Below the pieces are notes generated by a model. It was not told the DNA's origin. It was given only the letters and a program-made list of their open reading frames with translations, and did not search any database. 27,357 bases of DNA, taken from a virus. Every line of letters begins with the position of its first letter. The stretch's first letter is position 1. This document shows positions 1 to 6,682 of this stretch, one piece after another. The stretch spans positions 1-27,357 of IMG/VR virus record IMGVR_UViG_3300044638_001587, one strand, 5' to 3'. The translations under genes were made by a program, and so were the position numbers.

Positions 1-227
1 TAGTTACTCCACCCCGTCTGACTAAATGGCGTAAACGTACCCTGAGTCGTATTACCATTTCTAGTAATAGTGAAGTTGTTAGTGCTAGAGTCTAAGAACG
101 TATTGTTCTGCGCTCCGTTAGTGCTGGTGGTGTTAAGCAGTAACGTCACCAAATTAAAATAGGCATCCGTTACTACTGCAACACTAGCTTTTAATGAGGC
201 TATTACGCCTTGAATAATTCCGCTCAT
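1..227 (-). CDS. Tail-associated protein, N-terminal fragment (LamG-like family suspected)
   Basis: The first 75 codons of a gene that runs off the left edge. It starts at ATG 227-225, and this ATG shares one base with the TAA of the upstream tail gene (TAATG). The readable part is a hydrophobic N-terminal stretch (MSGIIQGVIASLKAS) followed by NNTFLDSSTNNFTITRNGN and a Thr/Gly/Ser-rich segment. That block is familiar from large phage tail proteins that carry concanavalin-A/LamG-like lectin folds; this is from memory and not from a search. Its place at the end of the structural operon, after two fibre-like genes, fits a distal tail or adhesion protein. The fold itself lies outside the window. 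Confidence 0.6.
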   Translation of the reverse strand, partial: MSGIIQGVIASLKASVAVVTDAYFNLVTLLLNTTSTNGAQNNTFLDSSTNNFTITRNGNTTQGTFTPFSQTGWSN

Positions 228-1279
228 TAGGTTAACCCGTTACCCGAAATAATCCATGTTGTCGAAGTCATTTTTACAGCCGTTGCCAAACCATAATTAG
301 CTAATGATCTGCTGCCCGTTGTGCCAGTTCCTGCTAAATACATCGTATCGCTTGTAATTGCAATGGTTACTACGTTTGCAGTCATGTTAATAAACGTGAT
401 AGCCGTACCAACTGGATAAGCTACGTTAGCATTTGAATCAATAGTAAATGTTCGTGCGTTTGCATCTGTTGATGGGTGGAATATAACTTTGCCAGCATCA
501 GCTAGAACCGTTGTGTACGCCGCTGATTGACTATTTATCGGCACATTTCTAAAACCAACACCGTCAGTGCCATCAACCGTACAACCTGACAAAGTGCCTG
601 AGCTTGGTGTGCCTAATACACCACCATTAACTACAGCAGCACCAGAGGAACCTATGTTGACCGCTAAAGCTGTAGCTACGTTAGTACCTAAGCCACTTAC
701 ACCCGTGGAAATTGGCAGACCTGTACAAGAACTCAGCGTACCTGACGTTGGAGTACCTAAAATTGGTGTAACCAGCGTTGGTGTATTGCTTAAAACAACA
801 GCGCCTGTCCCCGTGCTAGTAGTAACTCCTGTACCACCAGAAGCTACAGGCAGTGCAGTGCCCAGCGCTAAAGACGACAGGTAATTAGTTACGTCCACTA
901 CGTTAGTTGCGTTATTAAACACTAACATAGTCTTACCTGCGGCGACCGCAATACCCGTACCAGATGAATTTTTTACAGTTACTGCATCTGCTAGGCCGTT
1001 GTTGACGATGTATTGTTTAGCAATAGCTGGGACGATTAAGTTACGCGCCCCGCCAGAAGTGCCGGTCAAGTTAAGACGTAGGGCACGAGCGTTCTGCGCA
1101 GCATTAGTATCGGTAAGCGTTAGTGTTACATCAGCACTAGAAAACGCAACATCCACCGTACCTGTAATAGCCTGTTGAATCGCAGTGCCGAGGTTAGTGT
1201 TAGTTGTAGCACCCCATGTACCTGCTTGGTCACCCGTACCAATCAGTTCAAATTTTAAATCACTGTATGTACTTGCCAT
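227..1279 (-). CDS. Tail fibre-like protein
   Basis: A 350-residue Thr/Ala/Gly/Ser-rich protein with almost no Lys or Cys, as expected for a beta-rich phage fibre. Residues 20-38 (GTWGATTNTNLGTAIQQAI) form a block I know from N-termini of many phage tail proteins. Residues ~140-230 hold short fibre-like repeats (LPVASGGTG, LGTPTSGTLS twice or more, and VVLSNTPTL). The last ~100 residues look like a small beta-sandwich that may bind a receptor or another fibre subunit. It starts at ATG 1279 with AAGGAAG just upstream, and its stop overlaps the next start by one base. The role rests on repeat style and position; no enzymatic motif is visible. Confidence 0.75.
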   Translation of the reverse strand: MASTYSDLKFELIGTGDQAGTWGATTNTNLGTAIQQAITGTVDVAFSSADVTLTLTDTNAAQNARALRLNLTGTSGGARNLIVPAIAKQYIVNNGLADAVTVKNSSGTGIAVAAGKTMLVFNNATNVVDVTNYLSSLALGTALPVASGGTGVTTSTGTGAVVLSNTPTLVTPILGTPTSGTLSSCTGLPISTGVSGLGTNVATALAVNIGSSGAAVVNGGVLGTPSSGTLSGCTVDGTDGVGFRNVPINSQSAAYTTVLADAGKVIFHPSTDANARTFTIDSNANVAYPVGTAITFINMTANVVTIAITSDTMYLAGTGTTGSRSLANYGLATAVKMTSTTWIISGNGLT

Positions 1280-1288
1280 AATTCTTCC

Positions 1289-1969
1289 TTACTGATTAGT
1301 GTTTATGAGTGTCCAATCACCATCAACATTTGTGTCAATTGGTTCCCACAATAGCCTTCTGCTTACAACATCCTGCGCACGAGCTGTTTCATTAACCCCA
1401 ATAGAATACACTCCGTTAGGGAAAATCTGATCCGCTGCGTTACTTGTTTCGACAGCACTTACAATAAAAATACCTAACGTACTTACTATACTGTCTGCGT
1501 TTACCGTCTCTAGGGTTGTCGCAGGGAATACTGCGGTTACACTAGTTGTGTCTACACTGTTTGCTGTTTCATTTATATAGCTAATTACAAGGCTCGTTAT
1601 AGTTGCACTTGTTGTATCTACTATATTCGCCGTTTCTGACACCGACCCCGTTATAGGTACTGCAATATCTCCAGACGTTGAGTCAACGGCGTTAACTGTT
1701 TCAATAATACTTACTGCGATAGTCGAGGTAGTCGTTATAACTATATCAGTTGCATTCGCCGTTTCAGCTACAGAAGACAAAAAAGCAGGTGCAGAAGATA
1801 CCGTATCAGACGCGCTAACTAAACCGCCATCACCTAAACCCCAACCATCAGAACCCCAAGCACCAAGCCCCCAGCCCGCATTAGTAACTAACGGGTAATA
1901 GACCGAGCAACCCCACGCCGCAGGCCCGCCCCAGTCTCCACTGCTATAGCCACCATCGACTTGGGCCAC
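1289..1969 (-). CDS. Repetitive virion protein with ETANxxD repeats
   Basis: A 226-residue protein in three parts. Residues ~1-55 are Gly/Trp/Tyr-rich (GWGLGAWGSDGWGLGDGG). Residues ~55-205 hold about seven degenerate repeats built on V-x-ET-x-N-A-x-D-x-x-S, spaced roughly 22 residues apart. The C-terminus ends with a Trp-containing segment (LWEPIDTNVDGDWTLINTNQ). Similar ETAN repeats occur in phage tail and virion proteins of unknown function. GTG at 1969 is the only reasonable start: an in-frame TAA (stop of the upstream gene) lies 3 bases before it. The repeats suggest a modular beta structure, and the neighbouring fibre genes support a tail location. The exact role is unknown. Confidence 0.65.
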   Translation of the reverse strand: MAQVDGGYSSGDWGGPAAWGCSVYYPLVTNAGWGLGAWGSDGWGLGDGGLVSASDTVSSAPAFLSSVAETANATDIVITTTSTIAVSIIETVNAVDSTSGDIAVPITGSVSETANIVDTTSATITSLVISYINETANSVDTTSVTAVFPATTLETVNADSIVSTLGIFIVSAVETSNAADQIFPNGVYSIGVNETARAQDVVSRRLLWEPIDTNVDGDWTLINTNQ

Positions 1970-1972
1970 ACA

Positions 1973-2143
1973 TTACCCCGCAAGAACAATCTGATCTTCC
2001 GTGAACCAACGCTCGTGCGCTACGCCATCCGCAGTCCACTCCAATAGATAATAAATAATGCCGTCATCATCCATGCGCATCTTAACGATAGGGCCTTGTG
2101 GCACCACAGTATTAACCTTAACTACATCGCCTTTTTTAAACAT
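1973..2143 (-). CDS. Small conserved-type phage protein, 56 aa
   Basis: A short gene filling the gap between two tail genes. It starts at ATG 2143, preceded by AGGAGATAAAG, a good ribosome site, and ends in TAA at 1973. The protein begins MFKKGDVVKVNTVVPQGPI and continues with an acidic turn, YYLLEWTADG and a C-terminal ERWFTEDQI. Alternating hydrophobic residues and the KGD(V)V start suggest a small SH3-like beta barrel, similar to tiny barrels found in many phage operons. I see no catalytic residues. Its tight packing in the tail operon makes it very likely to be a real gene; function is unknown. Confidence 0.7.
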   Translation of the reverse strand: MFKKGDVVKVNTVVPQGPIVKMRMDDDGIIYYLLEWTADGVAHERWFTEDQIVLAG

Positions 2144-2155
2144 CTTTATCTCCTA

Positions 2156-2746
2156 TTAGGTCGCGTCAAGGTTAAACGTATAAGTAACTAGCAGAACGTC
2201 GCCATTAATAACAGCACGGTCACCGGGCGCTTGGAAATCCGAAACCGAGAACAATATGCCTGAGGTGCCTGACGCCACATTAGTCAAAAACGCGCCAGCA
2301 ATCGTAGTAGTAGCATTCATAGTAAATGAAGCTGTGTTCAACGCATTAGTAATGACCGACGGGTCAGCCGTAGTAGCTGTGCCAAACGTACAAGCTTTAC
2401 GATTACCAGAGTAATTAGTGTCTTCAGTCCAACCGCCAGAGCCAGTAGCACCGTGAGAAGCCAACGTATCACCAGCAGAGAAAGTAGTACCCGAAGCTGG
2501 GCCAGTGACCAAGCCTAGATACCAAGCAGCGGTGTAAGTTGTGCCGGTAAAGTATTTAGTGTTCATGTCTTGTAGGCCGACATTAACCACTAGGTTAGGG
2601 TTTGATTCTTCCCATTTCAGGTTGCCATCTTTGTCGCGGCAAGTGACAGTAAAAACACCGCCAGCAAACGCGTTATGAACAAAATCGGCTTTGCGTATTA
2701 CGGCACCTGAAACCGATTCGCTAGATTTAGAATTTTCAACACCCAT
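2156..2746 (-). CDS. Virion structural protein (tail region), 196 aa
   Basis: A 196-residue Thr/Ala/Gly-rich protein that starts at ATG 2746 behind GAGGAGTAATC. After a polar N-terminus come a beta-strand-like stretch (GGVFTVTCRDKDGNLKW), the block NLVVNVGLQDMNTKYF, and then alternating small and hydrophobic residues that look like a jelly-roll or beta-sandwich domain. The NxVVNxGLQDMN block is one I recognise from minor structural proteins of marine and freshwater phages. Being between the adaptor-type gene and the fibre genes fits a tail or baseplate component. The structural role is well supported by context; the specific role is not known. Confidence 0.65.
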   Translation of the reverse strand: MGVENSKSSESVSGAVIRKADFVHNAFAGGVFTVTCRDKDGNLKWEESNPNLVVNVGLQDMNTKYFTGTTYTAAWYLGLVTGPASGTTFSAGDTLASHGATGSGGWTEDTNYSGNRKACTFGTATTADPSVITNALNTASFTMNATTTIAGAFLTNVASGTSGILFSVSDFQAPGDRAVINGDVLLVTYTFNLDAT

Positions 2747-2755
2747 GATTACTCC

Positions 2756-3178
2756 TCAAGGAAAACGAATTAAAGCCGTCGTTGCTGTGTTAGCAGGCAT
2801 AGTGACGGTAAAAGTTTGGTTGTTACAGGTCTTATCCGACCCAAAGTTCAACACAGCTACAGACGCATTACTCTGAGACGTATTATAAATAAGCGCCCCA
2901 CGTACAGTAAACGACGCATTAGTCCACACTACGTTGTTAAAGTTTATGTACACAACTCCGTCTGCGTTAGTGTTTATGGTCACACCAGACATAGTAACGC
3001 CACCTGCTGTATACCCTGTACCCGTTGCTTCGTTCGTTGTTGAATACACCGTTGTATCTGGGCCTAACGTAGCAAAGGCTGTGTACAACGCCATCTTCAA
3101 AGTATTTGCCGACAAGTTCTGCTGGCCTTGAACCATCTGACTTTTGAAACTTGTCGTCAGTCCCTGTTGAATAGACAT
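2756..3178 (-). CDS. Virion structural protein (tail region), 140 aa
   Basis: A 140-residue protein beginning MSIQQGLTTSFKSQMVQGQQN. A helical N-terminal ~30 residues is followed by a Thr/Asn/Val-rich beta domain (residues ~30-138) with the core LKMALYTAFATLGPDTTVYSTTNE and an extended VYINFNNVVWTNASFTVRGALIY region. This organisation is common in phage tail proteins encoded just after adaptor genes. Its ATG at 3178 shares one base with the TAA of the upstream gene, so translation is coupled. No enzymatic motif is visible. A part in the tail tube, hub or fibre attachment is inferred from position only. Confidence 0.65.
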   Translation of the reverse strand: MSIQQGLTTSFKSQMVQGQQNLSANTLKMALYTAFATLGPDTTVYSTTNEATGTGYTAGGVTMSGVTINTNADGVVYINFNNVVWTNASFTVRGALIYNTSQSNASVAVLNFGSDKTCNNQTFTVTMPANTATTALIRFP

Positions 3179-3852
3179 TACGGATTAACCTTAATCTTTG
3201 CCTGCCCGTCGCGGTATGCGTCACCACGTTCGAGACCAGTTCCCAGACGATTCAACTGCATCATTGCGTCTTGGTATTTCTTTTCGTAATACGCTACCAT
3301 ATCCTGCTCACCCTTCATATAGATGATTGCTTCGACTAACGAGCCGTAAAGCAAAACAGGGTCATAGTTGTCGCCAAGCCATGTACGTCCATCAGCCGCC
3401 ACAGTAATTGATTGTGGGTAGTAGTAATAGTGCAGTTCAACGTCATACTGCGCATCAGGCGTAGGAGCCACAATAAAGCTCAACTCATCTGTAATTACAC
3501 TACTAGCTACTGTCGGGCCAAACAACGCGTAGTACTGTGGCAAACCCGTAGTGGTTGGGCTTGGGTACGCCGCCCGCATGAAGTTAACATCTTTGTTAAG
3601 TAAGTATTCAAATCTGCCGTCTGCATCTATCACCGCCAAAGAAAAGACCGATAGAAAATCAAGTGGGCAAGACAAATACTTATTGTTAGCGCTTACAAGT
3701 CCGGTGACGTTCTTACGTAATGCAGGTATCTGCACCGAGTTGTAGATGCGAGTTTCAGCCTGAGTCACAAAGACAGGTATGTTCGCTACGAATTCCGTTT
3801 CGTAGTTCTCTGTGTAAGACTTAATATTCGCAACTAACTCTACATACGTCAC
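3178..3852 (-). CDS. Phage head-tail adaptor-like protein
   Basis: A 224-residue mostly helical protein. The N-terminus (MTYVELVANIKSYTENYE, with QAETRIYNSVQIPALRK at ~30-47) and the later LLYGSLVEAIIYMKGEQDM plus YYEKKYQDAMMQLNR helices match the pattern of adaptor proteins that dock under the portal of short-tailed phages such as SU10. In those, helical bundles carry a beta insertion, here residues ~55-160. It starts at GTG 3852, preceded by AAGGAGTAAGCA; no closer ATG preserves the conserved N-terminus. The fold assignment is from sequence pattern, without a search. A gp4-like tail accessory protein also lies in this operon, so the two may form successive rings. Confidence 0.7.
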   Translation of the reverse strand: MTYVELVANIKSYTENYETEFVANIPVFVTQAETRIYNSVQIPALRKNVTGLVSANNKYLSCPLDFLSVFSLAVIDADGRFEYLLNKDVNFMRAAYPSPTTTGLPQYYALFGPTVASSVITDELSFIVAPTPDAQYDVELHYYYYPQSITVAADGRTWLGDNYDPVLLYGSLVEAIIYMKGEQDMVAYYEKKYQDAMMQLNRLGTGLERGDAYRDGQAKIKVNP

Positions 3853-3862
3853 TGCTTACTCC

Positions 3863-4126
3863 TTAGGCCATTGGGCCGCGAGCCATTACACCTTTAGTAG
3901 CTGCACCTGTACCACGAATCTTAATGCCGCTAGTCTTAGGCTCGCTAGTGTTGCCCTTGCTAATACCAGCAACAGAGATGTTCATGTTGTCCATGCACTG
4001 CGCACCAGTGGTGTACTTAGAATCAGCCTGAATGCTAGTAGCTTTACCCTTCATGTCATGCGGGGCAGCATACACAGCAGCTTGGCCTACTTCTTTACCG
4101 TTTTGCTTCTGAGAAAATTTAGCCAT
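3863..4126 (-). CDS. Small phage protein with C-terminal RGTGAATKG motif
   Basis: An 87-residue Lys/Ala/Gly/Met-rich protein. The N-terminal half includes QAAVYAAPHDMKGK, the middle is polar, and the C-terminus ends with GIKIRGTGAATKGVMARG. This tail is one I have seen in small proteins encoded near adaptor genes of aquatic phages. It is related in style to the RGKTKG tag of proteins further right in this operon. It starts at ATG 4126, overlapping the upstream TAA by one base. No known fold or catalytic residue is visible. A virion or packaged-DNA-associated role is possible because of basic charge and location; this is inference. Confidence 0.65.
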   Translation of the reverse strand: MAKFSQKQNGKEVGQAAVYAAPHDMKGKATSIQADSKYTTGAQCMDNMNISVAGISKGNTSEPKTSGIKIRGTGAATKGVMARGPMA

Positions 4127-4299
4127 TATCGACCTCTCTGGTTATTAGCACGCGCCATGTTGCGACCGACTTTACGCATAGCTTCGCCAGTAACGCCGCC
4201 TTTTTTCATGCCGTGCATTTTCTTCTCATGACCTTTAACCGCCTTTTTGGCGATCTTTTCCATGATCGGCTTGTCTTTTTTAACGTCATCGTGTTTCAT
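4126..4299 (-). CDS. Small basic phage protein, 57 aa
   Basis: A 57-residue, strongly basic protein starting at ATG 4299 with GGAGTAACT just upstream and ending in TAA at 4126. The N-terminal half is a Lys/Asp-rich amphipathic helix candidate (MKHDDVKKDKPIMEKIAKKA). The C-terminal half holds KKGGVTGEAMRKVGRNMARA and ends in NNQRGR. The KKGGVTxxAMRxxGRNxARAxNQ pattern recurs in tiny proteins of T7-like and other aquatic podoviruses, usually near head-tail genes. Function is unknown. Charge and position are compatible with binding DNA in the capsid or at the neck. Confidence 0.7.
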   Translation of the reverse strand: MKHDDVKKDKPIMEKIAKKAVKGHEKKMHGMKKGGVTGEAMRKVGRNMARANNQRGR

Positions 4300-4307
4300 A
4301 GTTACTC

Positions 4308-4721
4308 CTAAGTAATCGTGATGGTTACAGTTCCCACTACGCCAGCAGATGTTAGGTAGTTAGGCGTTAACCCAGCATCGTTCGCACTTGCACCGCCAAC
4401 CGGTGCCCAACCCCACTGGATAATCCGACTACCACCACTCGGATCACCAAAGTCTGTATTCAAAGTCAACTGCAATCCTGTATAACCAGACTGATAATAA
4501 CTATTATCTGGCCTTGGTTCTCTCAACGCTTGTGGGTCGTCCACCGGATACATACCTAACTGCAACTGCGGCTGATCGGGTTCCCAGCAATTTCTACATA
4601 CCTTAATGTTAACTTGCTTGGTCTTAATTGTCAGCTTCTTTAGCTCTTTCAGCTTATAGCGGAACCCACACCGATCACACTCGGATATGGCATTCTTACC
4701 GCTGGCAAACCTGTTACCCAT
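4308..4721 (-). CDS. Virion-region protein with N-terminal zinc ribbon
   Basis: A 137-residue protein with two clear CxxC pairs: CDRCGFRYK at ~15-23 and CRNCWEP at ~42-48. The ~25-residue basic spacer (KELKKLTIKTKQVNIKV) is typical of a zinc ribbon. Past residue 60 it changes to a Tyr/Gly/Ser/Pro-rich region with the sequence YQSGYTGLQLTLNTDFGDP and a beta-like Thr/Val C-terminus (VVGTVTITIT), which looks structural. Its ATG at 4721 lies 2 bases after the gp4-like gene, so it is co-translated. The metal-binding reading follows directly from the cysteines; whether the ribbon binds DNA or stabilises a neck protein is unknown. Confidence 0.7.
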   Translation of the reverse strand: MGNRFASGKNAISECDRCGFRYKLKELKKLTIKTKQVNIKVCRNCWEPDQPQLQLGMYPVDDPQALREPRPDNSYYQSGYTGLQLTLNTDFGDPSGGSRIIQWGWAPVGGASANDAGLTPNYLTSAGVVGTVTITIT

Positions 4722-4723
4722 GA

Positions 4724-5464
4724 TTAGATAAACGACTCACGAGGAACAAACCTATCAGCCGCCTTTTCTCTATCTTCGCCTGCCGCTAATTCCCAAGCCT
4801 CGTCATACATCATCTTTAATGCTTGAACACGCATAGGGTCGACTTCGGGTTTCTTAACAGAAAGCATATATGCCAGCCCCGCCACCATACAATTTATGAA
4901 GCGGAACGGAATGTCAATTACGTTAGTACCATCACCAGCGTCGTAAATACGCTTTAAACGCCAGTAATAAAATATGTAATACGGCTGCGCAGACGTACCT
5001 TGCTCTGGTGCAGGCCAGACATTAATCTGTGGGTATTTCGGTATAGCCACATTCGACCCTACTTGCTGCCCGCTCTGACGATTAACCCAGACTTGGATTG
5101 GGCGTCCTTGCGCGAGTTTGTTCGGGATGGTGGAGTAGGTAGAAACACTAATTCGGGTAATGTTGAGGTCAGTCTGGTTTGGGCCTTGACCAGAATCCGT
5201 ACGAATCACATGTTCAATTAAATCAACAGTATCAGCAGGTAAGTCATAAGTCGTCTGCCCCTGTACTAAGTTGATTGAGCCTTGCTCTATAGTCCATAGG
5301 TTAATGCCACGGTTAGCCCACTCAGCCGTTAGGAAATTCAAGCTACGACGCGCCGTACGGAAGTCATAACCCGTACGCAACTCTAAGCCACAACGCTCGA
5401 ACGCTTCCTCAAATATTTCATTGAGGGTCGGGTTAAACGCCGTAGTGTTAGTGGTATAAGCCAT
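4724..5464 (-). CDS. Tail accessory/head-completion protein, P22 gp4-like
   Basis: A 246-residue protein whose N-terminal ~65 residues form an expected helical bundle (NPTLNEIFEEAFERCGLELR, then ARRSLNFLTAEWANRGINLW). The A-x-x-x-LN-x-L-x-x-EW-x-x-x-GI-x-LW pattern resembles the P22 gp4 family, which assembles below the portal as the first tail ring. The middle is beta-rich (GQTTYDLPADTVDLIEHVIR, PQINVWPAPEQG), and the C-terminus is helical (MRVQALKMMYDEAWELAAGED). ATG 5464 overlaps the upstream TAA by one base. Assignment is by pattern and gene order, not by a search. A second adaptor-like gene lies three genes downstream. Confidence 0.7.
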   Translation of the reverse strand: MAYTTNTTAFNPTLNEIFEEAFERCGLELRTGYDFRTARRSLNFLTAEWANRGINLWTIEQGSINLVQGQTTYDLPADTVDLIEHVIRTDSGQGPNQTDLNITRISVSTYSTIPNKLAQGRPIQVWVNRQSGQQVGSNVAIPKYPQINVWPAPEQGTSAQPYYIFYYWRLKRIYDAGDGTNVIDIPFRFINCMVAGLAYMLSVKKPEVDPMRVQALKMMYDEAWELAAGEDREKAADRFVPRESFI

Positions 5465-5697
5465 TATCTAAATCCTGCCGTTTTCTTTGCAATGCTTTTA
5501 GGTTGCGCCACAAACTGCTTTCCTGACTTCTTCCCTGCCCGCTTTGCCTTCGTAGTGGCAGCGTACTCTGCTGGGCTTAGAGCCTTGATTGCCTTTTCCG
5601 GGAGATACCTCTCTCCTGTCTTTGACGACGGCTTTCCGCTTTTGGTTGTCCATTTCTGGTCACCCCACGACTTTAAGCTTTGTTGAGGGGCTTTCAA
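5464..5697 (-). CDS. Small basic conserved phage protein (KSGKPSS family-like)
   Basis: A 77-residue Lys/Ala-rich protein. The core SLKSWGDQKWTTKSGKPSS followed by TGERYLPEKAIKALSPAEYA and KRAGKKSGKQFVAQP is very characteristic of a small protein found in many phage genomes and some prophages, whose function I do not know. The start is TTG 5697, overlapping the upstream stop by four bases (TTGA); no ATG or GTG lies near the conserved core. The even spread of basic residues and lack of hydrophobic stretches suggest a nucleic-acid contact or a flexible virion component, which is inference. Confidence 0.7.
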   Translation of the reverse strand: MKAPQQSLKSWGDQKWTTKSGKPSSKTGERYLPEKAIKALSPAEYAATTKAKRAGKKSGKQFVAQPKSIAKKTAGFR

Positions 5698-5969
5698 TCT
5701 CTGTAACCCCCACCTGCTGCCTTGTACTTCTTAGCTACAAGCTGTGCTTTACGCGCTGACCACTGACCTGCACCGGTGCCATGAGTAGCTGCGGACTTTA
5801 CCTGCGACACAATCTTCTTACGAAGGTCAGGTTTAGTATAATTACCCGCAGCATTAACCTTCCCACCCTCTTTATACTGAGTGAAGTCAGTATCATCCCT
5901 ACGGGCTTTCTTCTTACCCTTAGGCATTTTAGATGGGTTAATGTCGCCCATGCCGCGTGAGGCCATCAT
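5694..5969 (-). CDS. Small basic conserved phage protein (GQWSARKAQL family-like)
   Basis: A 91-residue basic protein. Residues ~8-35 (GDINPSKMPKGKKKARRDD and on) are disordered-looking. Residues ~45-91 form a compact segment with YTKPDLRKKIVSQVKS and GQWSARKAQLVAKKYKAAGG, ending in GGYRD. This C-terminal domain is one I recognise from small proteins of many aquatic phages. It starts at ATG 5969, giving an ATGA overlap with the upstream gene; a second in-frame ATG follows at 5966. Role unknown. The conserved RK-rich helix is compatible with nucleic-acid binding. Confidence 0.7.
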   Translation of the reverse strand: MMASRGMGDINPSKMPKGKKKARRDDTDFTQYKEGGKVNAAGNYTKPDLRKKIVSQVKSAATHGTGAGQWSARKAQLVAKKYKAAGGGYRD

Positions 5970-6298
5970 TTTTTAGCCCTTCCGCCTTTTTTCATGCCCA
6001 TACCCATACCACCCATAGGACGAGCAGGCATTGCGGGACGAGCCATAGGACGAGCAGGCATTGCGGGACGAGCCATAGGACGAGCAGGCATTGCAGGACG
6101 AGCCATAGGACGAGCCGTAGGACGAGGAACCGCAGAAGCTTTCATTTTGTCAGCCATTGCAGGACGAGCAGGCATTACGGGTTTAGCCACAGGTTTAGGT
6201 GCGGATTTCATTTTGTCAGCCATTGCAGACTTTTTAGCTTGCTGCATCTTGCCTGCAGCGGCGGCTTTAGCCCTCATTGCTTCCATTTTATTAGCCAT
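5966..6298 (-). CDS. Low-complexity Met/Ala/Arg/Pro repeat protein
   Basis: A 110-residue protein, nearly all Met, Ala, Lys, Arg, Pro and Gly. The N-terminal ~45 residues look like a basic amphipathic helix (MANKMEAMRAKAAAAGKMQQ). The middle holds repeats of MARPAMPARP, encoded by 30-bp DNA repeats. The end is Gly/Met-rich and closes with MKKGGRAKK. ATG 6298 is preceded by AGGAGACGGAC, a clear ribosome site, so the gene is likely translated. No family is recognised. The composition (strong positive charge, no aromatic core) suggests an intrinsically disordered DNA- or protein-binding component. The KKGGRA end also appears in the neighbouring 123-residue protein. Confidence 0.65.
   Translation of the reverse strand: MANKMEAMRAKAAAAGKMQQAKKSAMADKMKSAPKPVAKPVMPARPAMADKMKASAVPRPTARPMARPAMPARPMARPAMPARPMARPAMPARPMGGMGMGMKKGGRAKK
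6013..6120. repeat. 30-bp in-frame tandem repeat, about 3.6 copies
   Basis: Copies begin at 6013, 6043 and 6073, with a partial copy at 6103. The unit starts CCATAGGACGAGCAGGCATT and differs by only one base between full copies. Because 30 bp equals ten codons, each unit adds one MARPAMPARP block to the basic protein encoded here on the minus strand. Near-identity at DNA level points to recent slippage or unequal recombination. There are no spacers, so this is not a CRISPR array. Confidence 0.9.
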
Positions 6299-6310
6299 GT
6301 CCGTCTCCTA

Positions 6311-6682
6311 TTAGCAAGCCCGTCCGCCTTTGTTCATCTTCTTAGCCATACCGCTATTTTTCAGGTCGTTGGAGTTGCCAGCCATCTTAATCATGGTGCC
6401 TTTGGTTTTGCCTTTAGAAGCAACGCCATCACGACTAGGAGCAGCAGTTTTAACAGCGCCCATTGACGTCATACCGCCATTAGCCATTTTCTTAGCTGGC
6501 TTAGCGCCTGCTTTTTTCTTCATCATTGCTATAAAACCTGAGTTCATTTTCGTAGCCATACCGCCTCCTGATTTAGTAAACTCTTTGCCCACGCTCTGCG
6601 GCACACCGGCCTTCTTAGCAAACGCAGGGTTGTGGGCAACCGCCTGCATAAACTTTTCCTGTTTTTTAGATACTGCGGGCAC
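6311..6682 (-). CDS. Small basic phage protein with RDGVASKGKTKG motif
   Basis: A 123-residue basic protein. The N-terminus (MPAVSKKQEKFMQAVAHNPA, then AGVPQSVGKEFTK) is a recognisable start found in many phage small proteins. The centre is Met/Lys/Gly-rich. Residues 83-95 read SRDGVASKGKTKG, a variant of the tag carried by two proteins upstream in this operon. The C-terminus ends MNKGGRAC. GTG 6682 is the start and overlaps the upstream TAG by one base (TAGTG); the sequence MPAVSKKQ supports it. Function is unknown. Confidence 0.7.
   Translation of the reverse strand: MPAVSKKQEKFMQAVAHNPAFAKKAGVPQSVGKEFTKSGGGMATKMNSGFIAMMKKKAGAKPAKKMANGGMTSMGAVKTAAPSRDGVASKGKTKGTMIKMAGNSNDLKNSGMAKKMNKGGRAC

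Noticed and set aside
567-884. Plus-strand Pro/Val-rich frame opposite the fibre gene
   Set aside because: It is the shadow of the Gly/Thr/Ser-rich repeats on the minus strand and has no promoter or ribosome site.
6013-6120. Possible CRISPR array
   Set aside because: The 30-bp units are directly joined with no spacers and encode in-frame protein repeats.
5994-6314. Long plus-strand frame opposite the basic repeat gene, predicted as a hydrophobic Ala/Ile/Gly-rich protein
   Set aside because: It mirrors the 30-bp repeats of the minus-strand gene, has no ribosome site, and lies against a continuous minus-strand operon.
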